Shown here piece by piece: positions 41,263-49,945 of a stretch of DNA of 64,000 bases. The translations under genes were made by a program, and so were the position numbers. This stretch comes from Deltaproteobacteria bacterium (GTDB taxonomy: Bacteria > Lernaellota > Lernaellaia > JACKCT01): the NCBI GenBank assembly GCA_020633895.1, contig JACKCT010000001.1, forward strand, positions 518,187 to 582,186, written 5' to 3'. The notes beneath the pieces were generated by a model, which was not told the origin of the DNA, ran no database searches, and saw only the letters and a program-made list of their open reading frames with translations. Numbering within the stretch: the stretch's first letter is position 1; each line of letters opens with the position of its first letter.

Positions 41263-42741
41263 CTACCAGTTGTCGATATCCACGATCTCGATATCCCCCA
41301 GAGCCCAGTCGGCGACAAAATCGTCCGTTTTGCCGTCGTAGGCGTAGACATCGCCGTCGTCATTGCCGACGTACAGGAGCTGGCGCGTGTGGTCGTAATT
41401 GAGCGCCGTCACCGCGCCGCCCTCGGGCAACTCCACCGGGTCGCCGGCGCCGCGCAGGATCTCCGCGTTCTCCGCGCCGTTTTCGCCGCTGATGATGTAG
41501 AACTGGGCTTCGTCCTTGTCGCCGACGATCAAGCGATCGCCCACGGCCAGGGCCGGTCCCGGATTGCCGCCCAGGTCGAGCGTTTTGACCTTGGTGTAGA
41601 CGTCGTTGTACACGTCGATGGTGCCTTCGGTGCCGCCAATCCCGTCCTTCTGATCGCCGCCGTTCAGGCCCATGAATGTGCCGCCGATGCGCGCGAAGAG
41701 GATCGGATTTTTCCCGCTGGTGTTCATTTCCTGGAGCACCAGGTTCGCTTCCCCGTTGAGGATTTCCACACGGCCGCTGCCGAAGTCCTCGCCGTCCACG
41801 TAGGGTAGCGAGATGAAGAAGCGGTTATTGGTGAAATCGTAGTCCACGCCGTGCGGCGTGGAGGCCTGGGGCATGATGATGTAGCCCTCGATCGACGCGC
41901 CGTCCATGTTGTAGCCGAGGACCACGTCCAGGGTCGGCATGGAGATCACGGCGCGGACGCTGCCGACCAGATCGAACGAACCGGGGATGCCGCCGAGCGT
42001 CGCGTTGATGAAGTTGCCCTTTTTGGTGGACGACGGGTTCTCCGGCAGATCGCCCTTGACGATGACGCCCGTGCCGTTGCCGTCACCGATGATGAAGATC
42101 CGATCCCCGGCGACTTTCGCCTCGATAGGCTTCTTGGGGATGGAGTCCGGGGCGAAATAATTGTCGACCACATTGTCCGAGCTGTAGTCGATGGTGGCCA
42201 TGCGCGAATTTTTCCGGTCGAGCACGAGGATGTCGGCTTGGATATAGAGTTTGACCTCCGCCTCCAGCGTGGGGGTGCCTTCCACGTTGTTGGTCACGCA
42301 CCGGATCACGACGTTGCCGTAGTCTTTGACCGTGACCAGGCCGTCTTCGTCGATCTCCGCCAGATCCGTGTTGCTCAGCGTCCAAAAGACCGGCGGATCG
42401 TCGATGTTCGGCTCGTCCGGCCGTTCGATGGTGGCGCGATATTGCAGCTCATCGCCGGGGACCGCGGCCTGGACATAGGGATCGACTTTCAAAACCCAGT
42501 CGTCCTCGGTTTCGATCGGATCTTCCGGCTCGTCGTCCGTGTCGTCGTCTTCGGTGTCGTCGTCGTCATCGTCGTCCGGATTGGGGGTCACGTCGTCGTC
42601 TTCGTTGTCCGAATTCACCGCGCCGCTGCCGCCGCCGACGGACTGATCGCCGTCTCCGCCGCAGGAGCTGCCCATCAGGGCGAGGGTCATCAGAATGCTC
42701 AAGCAAGCCACTGCCAAAAGCCGCCAGCCGTTTGTGGACAT
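41263..42741 (-). CDS. Exported Asp-rich, Big_2-like and beta-propeller protein
   Basis: 492 residues. Signal sequence residues 1-27 (LLAVACLSILMTLALMGSSC) ends in a lipobox-like Cys. Residues 35-80 are Asp-rich linker (DDDDDDDTEDDDTDDE). Residues 85-170 resemble a bacterial Ig-like (Big_2) domain (FWTLSNTDLAEIDEDGLVTV). The rest is a WD40/YVTN-type propeller with repeated blade ends (GAVTALNYDHTRQLLYVGND). GGAGG lies seven bases before the ATG at 42741. It is probably a surface or periplasmic lipoprotein of unknown ligand. The linker resembles that of the GH3 protein at 14857. Confidence 0.75.
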   Translation of the reverse strand: MSTNGWRLLAVACLSILMTLALMGSSCGGDGDQSVGGGSGAVNSDNEDDDVTPNPDDDDDDDTEDDDTDDEPEDPIETEDDWVLKVDPYVQAAVPGDELQYRATIERPDEPNIDDPPVFWTLSNTDLAEIDEDGLVTVKDYGNVVIRCVTNNVEGTPTLEAEVKLYIQADILVLDRKNSRMATIDYSSDNVVDNYFAPDSIPKKPIEAKVAGDRIFIIGDGNGTGVIVKGDLPENPSSTKKGNFINATLGGIPGSFDLVGSVRAVISMPTLDVVLGYNMDGASIEGYIIMPQASTPHGVDYDFTNNRFFISLPYVDGEDFGSGRVEILNGEANLVLQEMNTSGKNPILFARIGGTFMGLNGGDQKDGIGGTEGTIDVYNDVYTKVKTLDLGGNPGPALAVGDRLIVGDKDEAQFYIISGENGAENAEILRGAGDPVELPEGGAVTALNYDHTRQLLYVGNDDGDVYAYDGKTDDFVADWALGDIEIVDIDNW

Positions 42742-42809
42742 TCGGCTTCCTCCATGGTTTCGAATATTGGTCATAGGATACTAGCTTCCCGGCGCCGGGC
42801 GGGGCAAGT

Positions 42810-43883
42810 TTATTGTGCGGGATACAGCAAACCCGCGTTGAACGGCTCGAAACGCACTCCTTCGTGGGCCAGACGAAACACGCCGCGTCCGTCGGTCCCG
42901 GCGAAGACGGCCCCGCCGGCTTGGACCAGGCCGGTGACGGCAGCCAAGGGGAGGCCGTCGTGGACGGCGCGCACTTGCCCGACGCCTTGTTCCGTGACCG
43001 GGACGACGAGCATGCCCAGGTTGTCGACGGCCAGGAGCAGTTCCAGCGCTCCGTCGCCGTCCCGGCGCTGGAAGGCCACGTCGCGGATGGGGTGCGTGGC
43101 GTATTCGTCGGGAAGGGCGGACGCGCCTTGGAAGTAAAGGCCCACGCCGGGCGCGGCGGGGACGAGGATTGCCGGGTCGCCGGGCTTTTCGGGCAGCACG
43201 GGCCACGTTTCGGGGGAGGGCGTTTCGTCGATGGTCAGAACCGCGCCCCCGTTGGCGTCCAACCAGACGCGGGCCGTCGGTGTCGGAGCGTCGGGACGCA
43301 GCGAATAGGCCCCTTGGATCGACGCGGCGCCGTTTTCGAAATTGGGGGGCAGGGCGATATTCGCCGCCGTTCGCGGATTCAAGCCCACGTCCATCCAACC
43401 GGCGTCCGTGCGAATCAGTAGGCGGTCGGACAGCACGATCAACTCGCGGATCGGCCCGCGCTGCGTCTCGCCGACGCTCTGCCATTTCTCTCCCTGCCAG
43501 GAAAGCAGCCGCCCGCCCCGATCGCCGATGAAAAGCCCCGCCGGGCCCACGTCCACCGCCGTCGTGTCCAACGCCGCCGGCAGGCCCAGGCTGAAGGGCT
43601 CCCACGACTTGCCGTCCGCGTTACGATAGATACCCAGACCCGGACCCGCGACAAACAGATGTCCTCTTGCCGTGGCCAGCGCCGCGATGCGTCCTTTTTT
43701 GTCCGGCACCTCCCAGCCCGGCGGCAGCGCGGGGGCGAATCCGCCGTCGGCTTGCGCGCCCGGCAAGGCGTTCGTATGCTCGGCCCGGAAAACCCTCGGC
43801 GCCGCCAAGGCCACCAGCAATGTGATCAACAGCAGCAGGGCCACGGCGCCGGCCGTGTGGACGATCTGACGAATCGGCGACAA
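42810..43883 (-). CDS. Membrane-anchored beta-propeller protein
   Basis: 357 residues from a TTG at 43883 with AAGG eight bases upstream; an earlier in-frame TTG at 43991 has no ribosome site. One helix at residues 5-30 (AGAVALLLLITLLVALAAP) anchors it. The remainder repeats GLFIGDRGGRLLSW, VFAGTDGRGVFRL and similar strands, as in YCF48 or sialidase-like propellers. The protein ends in YPAQ. It lies 68 bases upstream of the lipoprotein gene, same strand, so they may form an operon. Role unknown. Confidence 0.6.
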   Translation of the reverse strand: MSPIRQIVHTAGAVALLLLITLLVALAAPRVFRAEHTNALPGAQADGGFAPALPPGWEVPDKKGRIAALATARGHLFVAGPGLGIYRNADGKSWEPFSLGLPAALDTTAVDVGPAGLFIGDRGGRLLSWQGEKWQSVGETQRGPIRELIVLSDRLLIRTDAGWMDVGLNPRTAANIALPPNFENGAASIQGAYSLRPDAPTPTARVWLDANGGAVLTIDETPSPETWPVLPEKPGDPAILVPAAPGVGLYFQGASALPDEYATHPIRDVAFQRRDGDGALELLLAVDNLGMLVVPVTEQGVGQVRAVHDGLPLAAVTGLVQAGGAVFAGTDGRGVFRLAHEGVRFEPFNAGLLYPAQ

Positions 43884-43996
43884 ATTCGGATCCTTACGTC
43901 GGGTTGGAGCGCCGGGCAGTGTAGCAGCTTCCGCTCCGTTGCCAACACCGGCGTCGGCGTCGACGAACGCTCGACGGAAAATGAGAGGCAAGACCG

Positions 43997-45178
43997 ATGC
44001 GCGACTTCCTCAAGAGCCTGCAAATCCTGGACTTCACGCGCCTGGTCCCCGGGCCCTACGCGACGCAGATCCTGGGCGATCTGGGGGCCACGGTGGTCAA
44101 GATCGAGTCGGTGGACGGAGGCGACTACGCCCGATATCTGCCGCCCCTGGCCGGCGATTACGGCAGCCTGTTTCAGGCCCTGAACCGAGGGAAAAAAGGC
44201 CTGACGCTCAACCTCAAGGACGAGCGCGCCCCCGAGATCGTCAAGCGCCTGCTCGGCGAGGCGAACGTGGTGATCGAGTCGTTTCGCAGCGGGGTGATGG
44301 ACCGCCTGGGCCTGGGATACGAAGACCTCAAAAAGGTGCGTCCGGATCTGATCTACGTCTCCCTGTCCGGCTACGGCGCCACCGGCCCGTGGACGCGCCG
44401 CGCGGCCCACGATATCGACCTGCTGGCGGTGACGGGCATGGCGTCGATGATCGGCATCCGCGACAAAGGCCTCGCGCTGCCCGGTTTGCAGATCGCCGAC
44501 ATGGCCTCGGGGTTGTTCATTGTCATCGCCGTCGCGGCCGCCGCGGTCAAACGGGCGGCGACGGGCGAGGGGGCCTACATTGACCTGTCCATGGCCGACT
44601 CGACCTTGAGCCTCATGTCCATCTACGCCACGCAGACCGGCTTGGCCCAAAAAGCACCGGAGGTGGGCGACGGCGTCCTGGGAGGCGGCGTGCTCTGCTA
44701 CAACATCTACGAGTGCTTCGACGGCCGCTGCCTGGGCGTCGGCGCGCTGGAGCCGAATTTCTGGTTCAACCTCTGCAACGCGATCGGCGCGACGGACCTG
44801 TTGGACCACGCCATGAGCGACGCGAGGCCCGGAAATCCCCATTACGACCGTCTCTGCGAAATCTTCCGCACAAAGACCCGCGACGAATGGGCCGCGATCC
44901 TCGAAAACGTGGACGCGTGCGTCGAGCCGATTTTGGACGTCAAGGAAACGGTCGACCACCCGCTGTTCGAGGCGAGGGGCATGGTTGCCCGGCGCGAGCA
45001 CGACGGGGAAGGCGAGCTGATTTTCGTGGACACGCCCGTCGCCCCGGACGGCTGCGAAGGCATCCCCGGCGTCCCGCGACCCGGCGAGCACAGCGTGGAA
45101 ATCCTCAAGGCGGTGGGCTATTCGCAAGGCGAGATCGACGCGCTCGCGGCGGCGGGGGCGGTCGGCAAGGGGGACTAG
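43997..45178 (+). CDS. CaiB/BaiF family CoA-transferase
   Basis: 393 residues. Class III CoA-transferase motifs: LDFTRLVPGPYATQILGDLG at the start, GRGKK-like NRGKKGLTLNLKD, VIESFRSGVMDRLGLGY, and the catalytic Asp in GLQIADMASG (D168). Members move CoA between carboxylic acids or racemise 2-methylacyl-CoA. With the two crotonases nearby it hints at acyl-CoA metabolism, but no shared operon is seen. Divergent from the propeller gene (113 bases apart). Confidence 0.92.
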   Translation: MRDFLKSLQILDFTRLVPGPYATQILGDLGATVVKIESVDGGDYARYLPPLAGDYGSLFQALNRGKKGLTLNLKDERAPEIVKRLLGEANVVIESFRSGVMDRLGLGYEDLKKVRPDLIYVSLSGYGATGPWTRRAAHDIDLLAVTGMASMIGIRDKGLALPGLQIADMASGLFIVIAVAAAAVKRAATGEGAYIDLSMADSTLSLMSIYATQTGLAQKAPEVGDGVLGGGVLCYNIYECFDGRCLGVGALEPNFWFNLCNAIGATDLLDHAMSDARPGNPHYDRLCEIFRTKTRDEWAAILENVDACVEPILDVKETVDHPLFEARGMVARREHDGEGELIFVDTPVAPDGCEGIPGVPRPGEHSVEILKAVGYSQGEIDALAAAGAVGKGD

Positions 45179-45201
45179 GTCGGCGACCCGTCAGAGGCCT
45201 G

Positions 45202-46254
45202 TCAGAGGCGCTCGCGTTCCCCGTACATTTGGGCGTAGTAGTCCCGGTACTCGCCGGAGATGATGCGTCGCCACCACGATTCGTTTTCCAAATACCAGTC
45301 CACCGTTTCCGGCAGGCCCGCCTCGAAGGTGTACGTCGGGGTCCATCCCAATTCGTCGCGAATTTTCGTGCTGTCGATGGCGTAGCGTCGGTCGTGGCCG
45401 GGGCGGTCGGTGACGTAGGTGATGAGCGCTTCGCTGGTGCCGGGCGCCTTGCCGGTCCTCTCGTCGACCAGCGCCGCGAGGCGTTTGACGATCTCGATAT
45501 TCGGCCACTCGTTGTTGCCGCCGATGTTGTACGCCTCGCCGACGCGCCCCGTCGCCAGCACGACTTCGATCGCCGAGGCATGATCCGACACATGCAGCCA
45601 ATCGCGCACATTCATCCCGTCGCCGTAGACGGGCAGGGGCTTGCCTTCCAGGCAGTTGATCAGCATCAGCGGAATCAGTTTTTCGGGGAATTGATAGGGT
45701 CCATAGTTATTAGAGCATCTTGTGATAAGTGTCGGTAAGTTATAGGTATGATAGTACGCGCGGGCCAGGTGGTCGGCCCCGGCCTTGGAGGCGGAGTAGG
45801 GACTGTTCGGCGCGACGGGCGTCTGTTCGGTGAAGAGTCCGGAGGGGCCGAGTGAGCCGTAGACCTCGTCGGTGCTGACTTGAAGGAATCGTTCGACGCC
45901 GTGGCGCCGCGCCGCTTCCAAAAGGATCTGCGTGCCTCGGATGTTGACGTCGACAAAAATCTCCGGGCCGAGGATGGAGCGGTCCACGTGGGACTCGGCC
46001 GCGAAGTTGACGACATGGGTGATCTTTTCGTCGGAAAAAACGGCGTCGAGGGCTTTGGCGTCGCGGATGTCGCCTTTGACGAATCGGTAGTTGTCGCCCT
46101 CGGTCAGGCCTGCGAGATTCTCCAAATTTCCGGCGTAGGTCAGGAGGTCATAGGCGACGATTCGCGCCTGAGGATCTGCGTTTCGGACGTGTCGGACGTA
46201 GTTGGCGCCGATGAATCCCGCCGCGCCGGTGACAAGGAGAACGCGCGCGCTCAT
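45202..46254 (-). CDS. rfbB: dTDP-glucose 4,6-dehydratase
   Basis: 350 residues. VTGAAGFIGANYVRHV, YDLLTYAGNLENLAGL, NFAAESHVDRSI, STDEVYGSLG, YSASKAGADHL, TRCSNNYGPYQFPEKLIPLM and YGDGMNVRDWLHVSDHA are all diagnostic for RfbB/RmlB. It converts dTDP-glucose to dTDP-4-keto-6-deoxyglucose. ATG overlaps the rfbC stop (ATGA). Codons between 45695 and 45762 are unusually AT-rich (TTA, AGA, ACA, TCT) compared with the rest of the gene. Confidence 0.96.
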   Translation of the reverse strand: MSARVLLVTGAAGFIGANYVRHVRNADPQARIVAYDLLTYAGNLENLAGLTEGDNYRFVKGDIRDAKALDAVFSDEKITHVVNFAAESHVDRSILGPEIFVDVNIRGTQILLEAARRHGVERFLQVSTDEVYGSLGPSGLFTEQTPVAPNSPYSASKAGADHLARAYYHTYNLPTLITRCSNNYGPYQFPEKLIPLMLINCLEGKPLPVYGDGMNVRDWLHVSDHASAIEVVLATGRVGEAYNIGGNNEWPNIEIVKRLAALVDERTGKAPGTSEALITYVTDRPGHDRRYAIDSTKIRDELGWTPTYTFEAGLPETVDWYLENESWWRRIISGEYRDYYAQMYGERERL

Positions 46255-46748
46255 CCGTCGTGCCGGGCCCAGTCGTAGGGGATGGAGCCGTCGTGGGGCG
46301 GCCAACGCAGCTCGTCGGGCTCCTTGTAGTTGTAGGGCATGGTCACGGTGTTGATGACGATCGTCTCCTCCGTGCCGATGCCCTTGAACCCGTGCATCAC
46401 CATCTTCGGAATCTTGACGAGAATAGGGTTGGAATCGCCCAGGAAAAACTCGTTGACCTTTCCGGCCGTCGGCGAGACTTCGCCCTCGTAGCCGAACCCC
46501 AGCGACGGATCCCGTGAGTCGAAAAGCACGAGCTTCATCATGCCTTTGACCACGGCGAAGTGGTCGTCCTGAAGCTTGTGGTAGTGCCAGGCCTTGGTGA
46601 CGCCGGGGTAGGCTGTCGTCATATAAACCTGTCCGAACTTTTCATAAATATCATCGTCGCAGCGCAGGATCTCCATCAACCGTCCCCGCTCGTCGGGGAT
46701 GATCTTGAGAGGCTTGACGACGACGCCTTGAATCAATTCCTTGGCCAA
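46251..46748 (-). CDS. RfbC-like dTDP-sugar 3,5-epimerase (short cupin type)
   Basis: 165 residues. Cupin fold: VTKAWHYHKLQDDHFAVVKG and VKIPKMVMHGFKGIGTEETI. It ends in IPYDWARHDG. It resembles the RfbC-related family found next to rfbA and rfbB in many archaea and bacteria rather than classical RmlC. TTG start at 46748 has GAGGAG five bases upstream. No rfbD is nearby, so the final sugar is uncertain: rhamnose or another 6-deoxyhexose. Confidence 0.82.
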   Translation of the reverse strand: MAKELIQGVVVKPLKIIPDERGRLMEILRCDDDIYEKFGQVYMTTAYPGVTKAWHYHKLQDDHFAVVKGMMKLVLFDSRDPSLGFGYEGEVSPTAGKVNEFFLGDSNPILVKIPKMVMHGFKGIGTEETIVINTVTMPYNYKEPDELRWPPHDGSIPYDWARHDG

Positions 46749-46786
46749 TGGGGCTCCTCGCGCGAAAGTAAAGTTCGTGATCGTTA

Positions 46787-47533
46787 TTAGCGCTCGTGTT
46801 CGATCAGGTCGGCGAAATCCATTTCCCAAGACAACTCGTTGGCCCTCTTCCAGGACTCCATCGTCCCCGCGTCCGTCCAAAAGCCGTCGAGCGTGAACGA
46901 ACGCAATGTCCCGGCGTTAATGAAATGGTTGTTCACGTCAGTGATTTCCAACTCGCCACGGGCGGACGGCTCAAGCCTCGGGACCACGTCGAACACCGAA
47001 TTGTCGTAAAAATAAAGGCCGGTCACGGCCAGGTTGCTCTGAGGATCGCTAGGCTTTTCGACAATCGACAGGACCTTGCCGGCCTCGTCGATATGGGCGA
47101 CGCCGAAGCGCTGGGGATCGTCGACGGCCTTGAGAAAGATCATCGCTCCCTGCTCGCCGCCGTCCCGATACGCCTTCACATACGGCGCGATGGAGTCGCC
47201 GAAGATGTTATCGCCCAGATGCACCGCCACCGCCTCGCTGCCGGCGAAATCCTTCGCCAGCCCCAGGGCCTCGGCGATACCTCCCGCCCGGTCCTGCACC
47301 TTGAACGTGAAGTTGACGCCGAACTGATGGCCCGAGCCGAGTTGCTGCACCATATGCCCCATGTGTTCGCGACCGGTGACGACCAGGATGTCCCGCAGGC
47401 CCGCCCGTTTGAACTGGGCGATGGGGTGGTAGATCATCGGCACGCGCCCGACGGGCAGCAGATGTTTGTTGGTGATGTCGGTGAGGGGGCGCATGCGCGT
47501 GGCCGTCCCCCCGGCCAGAATCACGGCTCGCAT
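46787..47533 (-). CDS. rfbA: Glucose-1-phosphate thymidylyltransferase family protein
   Basis: 248 residues, shorter than the 290 of E. coli RmlA. VILAGGTATRMRPLTDITNK is the nucleotide-binding loop; VVTGREHMGHM, VQDRAGGIAEALGLAKDF, HLGDNIFGD and GFWTDAGTME follow the short type that clusters with archaeal-style rfbC. Product is dTDP-glucose, or UDP-glucose. GAGGATTCGCG precedes the ATG. It opens the rfbA-rfbC-rfbB operon. A possible promoter TTGCGA-17-CATGAT lies upstream on the minus strand. Confidence 0.88.
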   Translation of the reverse strand: MRAVILAGGTATRMRPLTDITNKHLLPVGRVPMIYHPIAQFKRAGLRDILVVTGREHMGHMVQQLGSGHQFGVNFTFKVQDRAGGIAEALGLAKDFAGSEAVAVHLGDNIFGDSIAPYVKAYRDGGEQGAMIFLKAVDDPQRFGVAHIDEAGKVLSIVEKPSDPQSNLAVTGLYFYDNSVFDVVPRLEPSARGELEITDVNNHFINAGTLRSFTLDGFWTDAGTMESWKRANELSWEMDFADLIEHER

Positions 47534-47691
47534 CGCGAATCCTCGTGTCGTTTCAGCGTCATAACGGGCCACATCATGCCGATTGGGGCGGGGTTTCGCA
47601 ATATTGCGGTCAAGGGATGGGTGGAAGTCCAGGGGAGAGCGGAGGCGAAGGGCAATGTTGTTTTCAAGAACTGACGAGGTTGTAGCGAGCT

Positions 47692-47785
47692 TGTCATTCC
47701 GAGCGAGGCGAGGAATCTCTCGTACGTTGTTTGTCTTGGCATCGACTCAACGAACGAGAGATCCCTCATTTCATTCGGGATGACA
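47692..47785. repeat. Family B inverted-repeat element, copy 2
   Basis: 94 bp. Left arm TGTCATTCCGAGCGAGGCGA, right arm TCATTCGGGATGACA; the 32-base arms match at about 80 percent. Ends four bases from the stop of the FAD oxidase gene, so it may also end that transcript. Confidence 0.75.
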
Positions 47786-47789
47786 TCCG

Positions 47790-48893
47790 TTATTCCAGCG
47801 CGGAGCGTAACAATTTCGCCGTACGAATCGCAATCGCGGGCGAAGCCGTCAGGCCGGGCGATTCGATGCCCAACAGATGCACAATCCGGGCGTCGTCGGG
47901 CTGCGTGGCGATGTGAAAATCCGCTTTCGCCTCGCCGGGGCCGTAGATCTTCGGTCGGATGCCCGTGGAGCCCAGGCGGAAGTCGTCCGGCGTCAATTCG
48001 GGACACAGCGCTCTCGCTTCCTCGGCGAAATCCCGCGCGTTCCGTCGGCCCGATTCGTAGTCGTCCTTGCCTTCGATGTATCGCGCGTCGGGCCCGGCCA
48101 GCAGCTCGCCGTCGACCGTTTTGGTCAGATGCACCCCCAGGCCTAACGTTCCCGGAACTGGGTAGACCAGACCGTTGACGAGGTGGGCCTTGCGGGCGAT
48201 GACGGTCGCGTATTCCCCTCGGCAAGGGTAAACGGTAAAGCGTTCCTCGCCGCACATCCGGGCGATGTCGTCGGCGTAGAGACCTGCCGCGTTGATCAGC
48301 GCGCGGGAGACGATTTCCCCCTTCGCGGCCGTGCGCGTTGCGATCGCATCGCGTCCGACGTCGATTCCTTCGACCCATGCGCCGGGGATGGCCATCGCCC
48401 CCGCCTCGATGGCCCGTGCTTCCAGCGTGCGCAGATACGCGCCCACATCCATGACGCCGGTCGACGGGGAATGCAGCGCCGCGACGCCCACGATGTGCGG
48501 TTCGAGGCCCGACAGTTCTTTTGCGTCCATCAGGCGCAGGCCCGTCGCGCCGTTGGCGTCGCCAATGGTCTTGAGGCGTTCGATGGTCGGGATCTGGTCG
48601 TCGGATTGGGCGACGATAACCTTGCCGCGCTGGACGAAGGGGACGTTCCAGGCGCGCAGCCGCTCTTCCAGCATCGCTTTACCCCGGACGCACACCTCGG
48701 CCTTAGCCGACCCGTTGGGATAATAGATGCCCGCGTGGATCACGCCGCTGTTGTGCGTCGAGGTCTCTTCGCCCATGCGTTCGTGGCGTTCCAGCAGCGC
48801 CACCGTCCGCCCATGCCGCGCCAGTTCGTACGCGCAGGACAGGCCAATGACCCCGCCGCCGACAACGGTGACGTCCACATCCGCTTCACGCAT
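47790..48893 (-). CDS. FAD-dependent oxidoreductase, L-2-hydroxyglutarate oxidase-like
   Basis: 367 residues. VTVVGGGVIGLSCAYELARH is the FAD-binding Rossmann site; STHNSGVIHAGIYYPNGSAK is diagnostic of the LhgO-like (DAO) group; LINAAGLYADDIARMCGE, YPCRGEY and GVHLTKTVDGELLAGPDA follow. The likely reaction is oxidation of L-2-hydroxyglutarate or a related 2-hydroxyacid. ATG at 48893 has only a weak GAG upstream; an earlier TTG is the alternative. A family B repeat lies directly after its stop. Confidence 0.88.
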   Translation of the reverse strand: MREADVDVTVVGGGVIGLSCAYELARHGRTVALLERHERMGEETSTHNSGVIHAGIYYPNGSAKAEVCVRGKAMLEERLRAWNVPFVQRGKVIVAQSDDQIPTIERLKTIGDANGATGLRLMDAKELSGLEPHIVGVAALHSPSTGVMDVGAYLRTLEARAIEAGAMAIPGAWVEGIDVGRDAIATRTAAKGEIVSRALINAAGLYADDIARMCGEERFTVYPCRGEYATVIARKAHLVNGLVYPVPGTLGLGVHLTKTVDGELLAGPDARYIEGKDDYESGRRNARDFAEEARALCPELTPDDFRLGSTGIRPKIYGPGEAKADFHIATQPDDARIVHLLGIESPGLTASPAIAIRTAKLLRSALE

Positions 48894-49030
48894 GACACAT
48901 CTCAACATTCGAGGCCGACATGCCGATCATTTCTAGGGCCGCTACGCCAAAATGCAAGGCGGCGAATGCACGGCGACCAAGGCGGAGTTTTCGCGAGACA
49001 TCGTTGCCCCGCGCGGCACAAGGCGGCACA

Positions 49031-49945
49031 ATGCGCGAGATGAACCAAGCGAACGACAAACCGATGCGATTCGCGTTCACGGTGGATGTGGAGGAATGGT
49101 TTCAGGTGGAAAACCTGCGACCGGCGTATCCGCTTTCGTCGTGGGAGGGCGCGCCCTCGCGGGTCGAGGCCAGCGTGGACGCGATTCTTCGCCTGTTTGC
49201 CGACGAGGGTGTGACCGGCGCGACGTTCTTCACCCTCGGGTGCGTGGCCGAGCGCCATCCGGACATGATCCGGCGCATCGCCCAGGCCGGTTTCGAGGTC
49301 GCCTCCCACGGCATGGACCACGTCACGAATTTTGACGACGCCCAGACCAAGGACAAGCTGCGTTGGAATCTGTCGGCGAGCAAGGCGCTGCTCGCCGAGA
49401 TCACCGGGCAGGACATTGTCGGCTACCGGGCGCCGAGCTTCACCGTCGACAACGAAGTGCTCGATGAGGTCCGCGCCGCGGGGTATCGCTACGATTCCAG
49501 CTTTAACGACGTGTCCTGGCACGACCGGTACGGCCGCGTGGACCTGACGGGGTTCGAGGAAATCGAGCCGGGCGTGATGCGCGACGCGAACGGCTTTTGC
49601 GAGATTCCCATTCGCAATCTGACGCTGGCCGGCAAGACGATCCCCTGGGGCGGGGGCGGGTATTTTCGCCTGTTACCCGCGCCGGTTTATCGTTGGGGGG
49701 TGCGTCGGACGGTGCGCCGCACGGGCAGCTTCATGTTCTACATGCATCCCTGGGAGGTGGACCCGGACCAGCCCCGCGTCGACTCCCTGAGCATGACCAG
49801 CCGCTTTCGCCACTACAACCATCTGGCCGATACTCTGCCGCGTCTACGGGCGATGGCGCGGATGCTACGCGGGATGGGCGTGAATTTCGTCTCCGCCGCC
49901 GAGTTGGCGGACGCGGCGCCGGACGTTCAGCGCAAATCGGCCTGA
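49031..49945 (+). CDS. Polysaccharide deacetylase (XrtA-type)
   Basis: 304 residues. FAFTVDVEEWFQVENLRP is the NodB-type catalytic start as found in the PEP-CTERM/XrtA-associated deacetylases; GATFFTLGCVAERHPDMIRR, ASHGMDHV (metal His), GYRAPSFTVDN and FMFYMHPWEVD follow. It should remove N-acetyl groups from surface polysaccharide. No exosortase or PEP-CTERM protein is seen in the window. ATG at 49031 is chosen with AAGGCGG upstream; an earlier in-frame ATG gives a poorly conserved Arg-rich extension. Its 3' end overlaps the next gene, tail to tail, by 19 bases. Confidence 0.88.
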   Translation: MREMNQANDKPMRFAFTVDVEEWFQVENLRPAYPLSSWEGAPSRVEASVDAILRLFADEGVTGATFFTLGCVAERHPDMIRRIAQAGFEVASHGMDHVTNFDDAQTKDKLRWNLSASKALLAEITGQDIVGYRAPSFTVDNEVLDEVRAAGYRYDSSFNDVSWHDRYGRVDLTGFEEIEPGVMRDANGFCEIPIRNLTLAGKTIPWGGGGYFRLLPAPVYRWGVRRTVRRTGSFMFYMHPWEVDPDQPRVDSLSMTSRFRHYNHLADTLPRLRAMARMLRGMGVNFVSAAELADAAPDVQRKSA

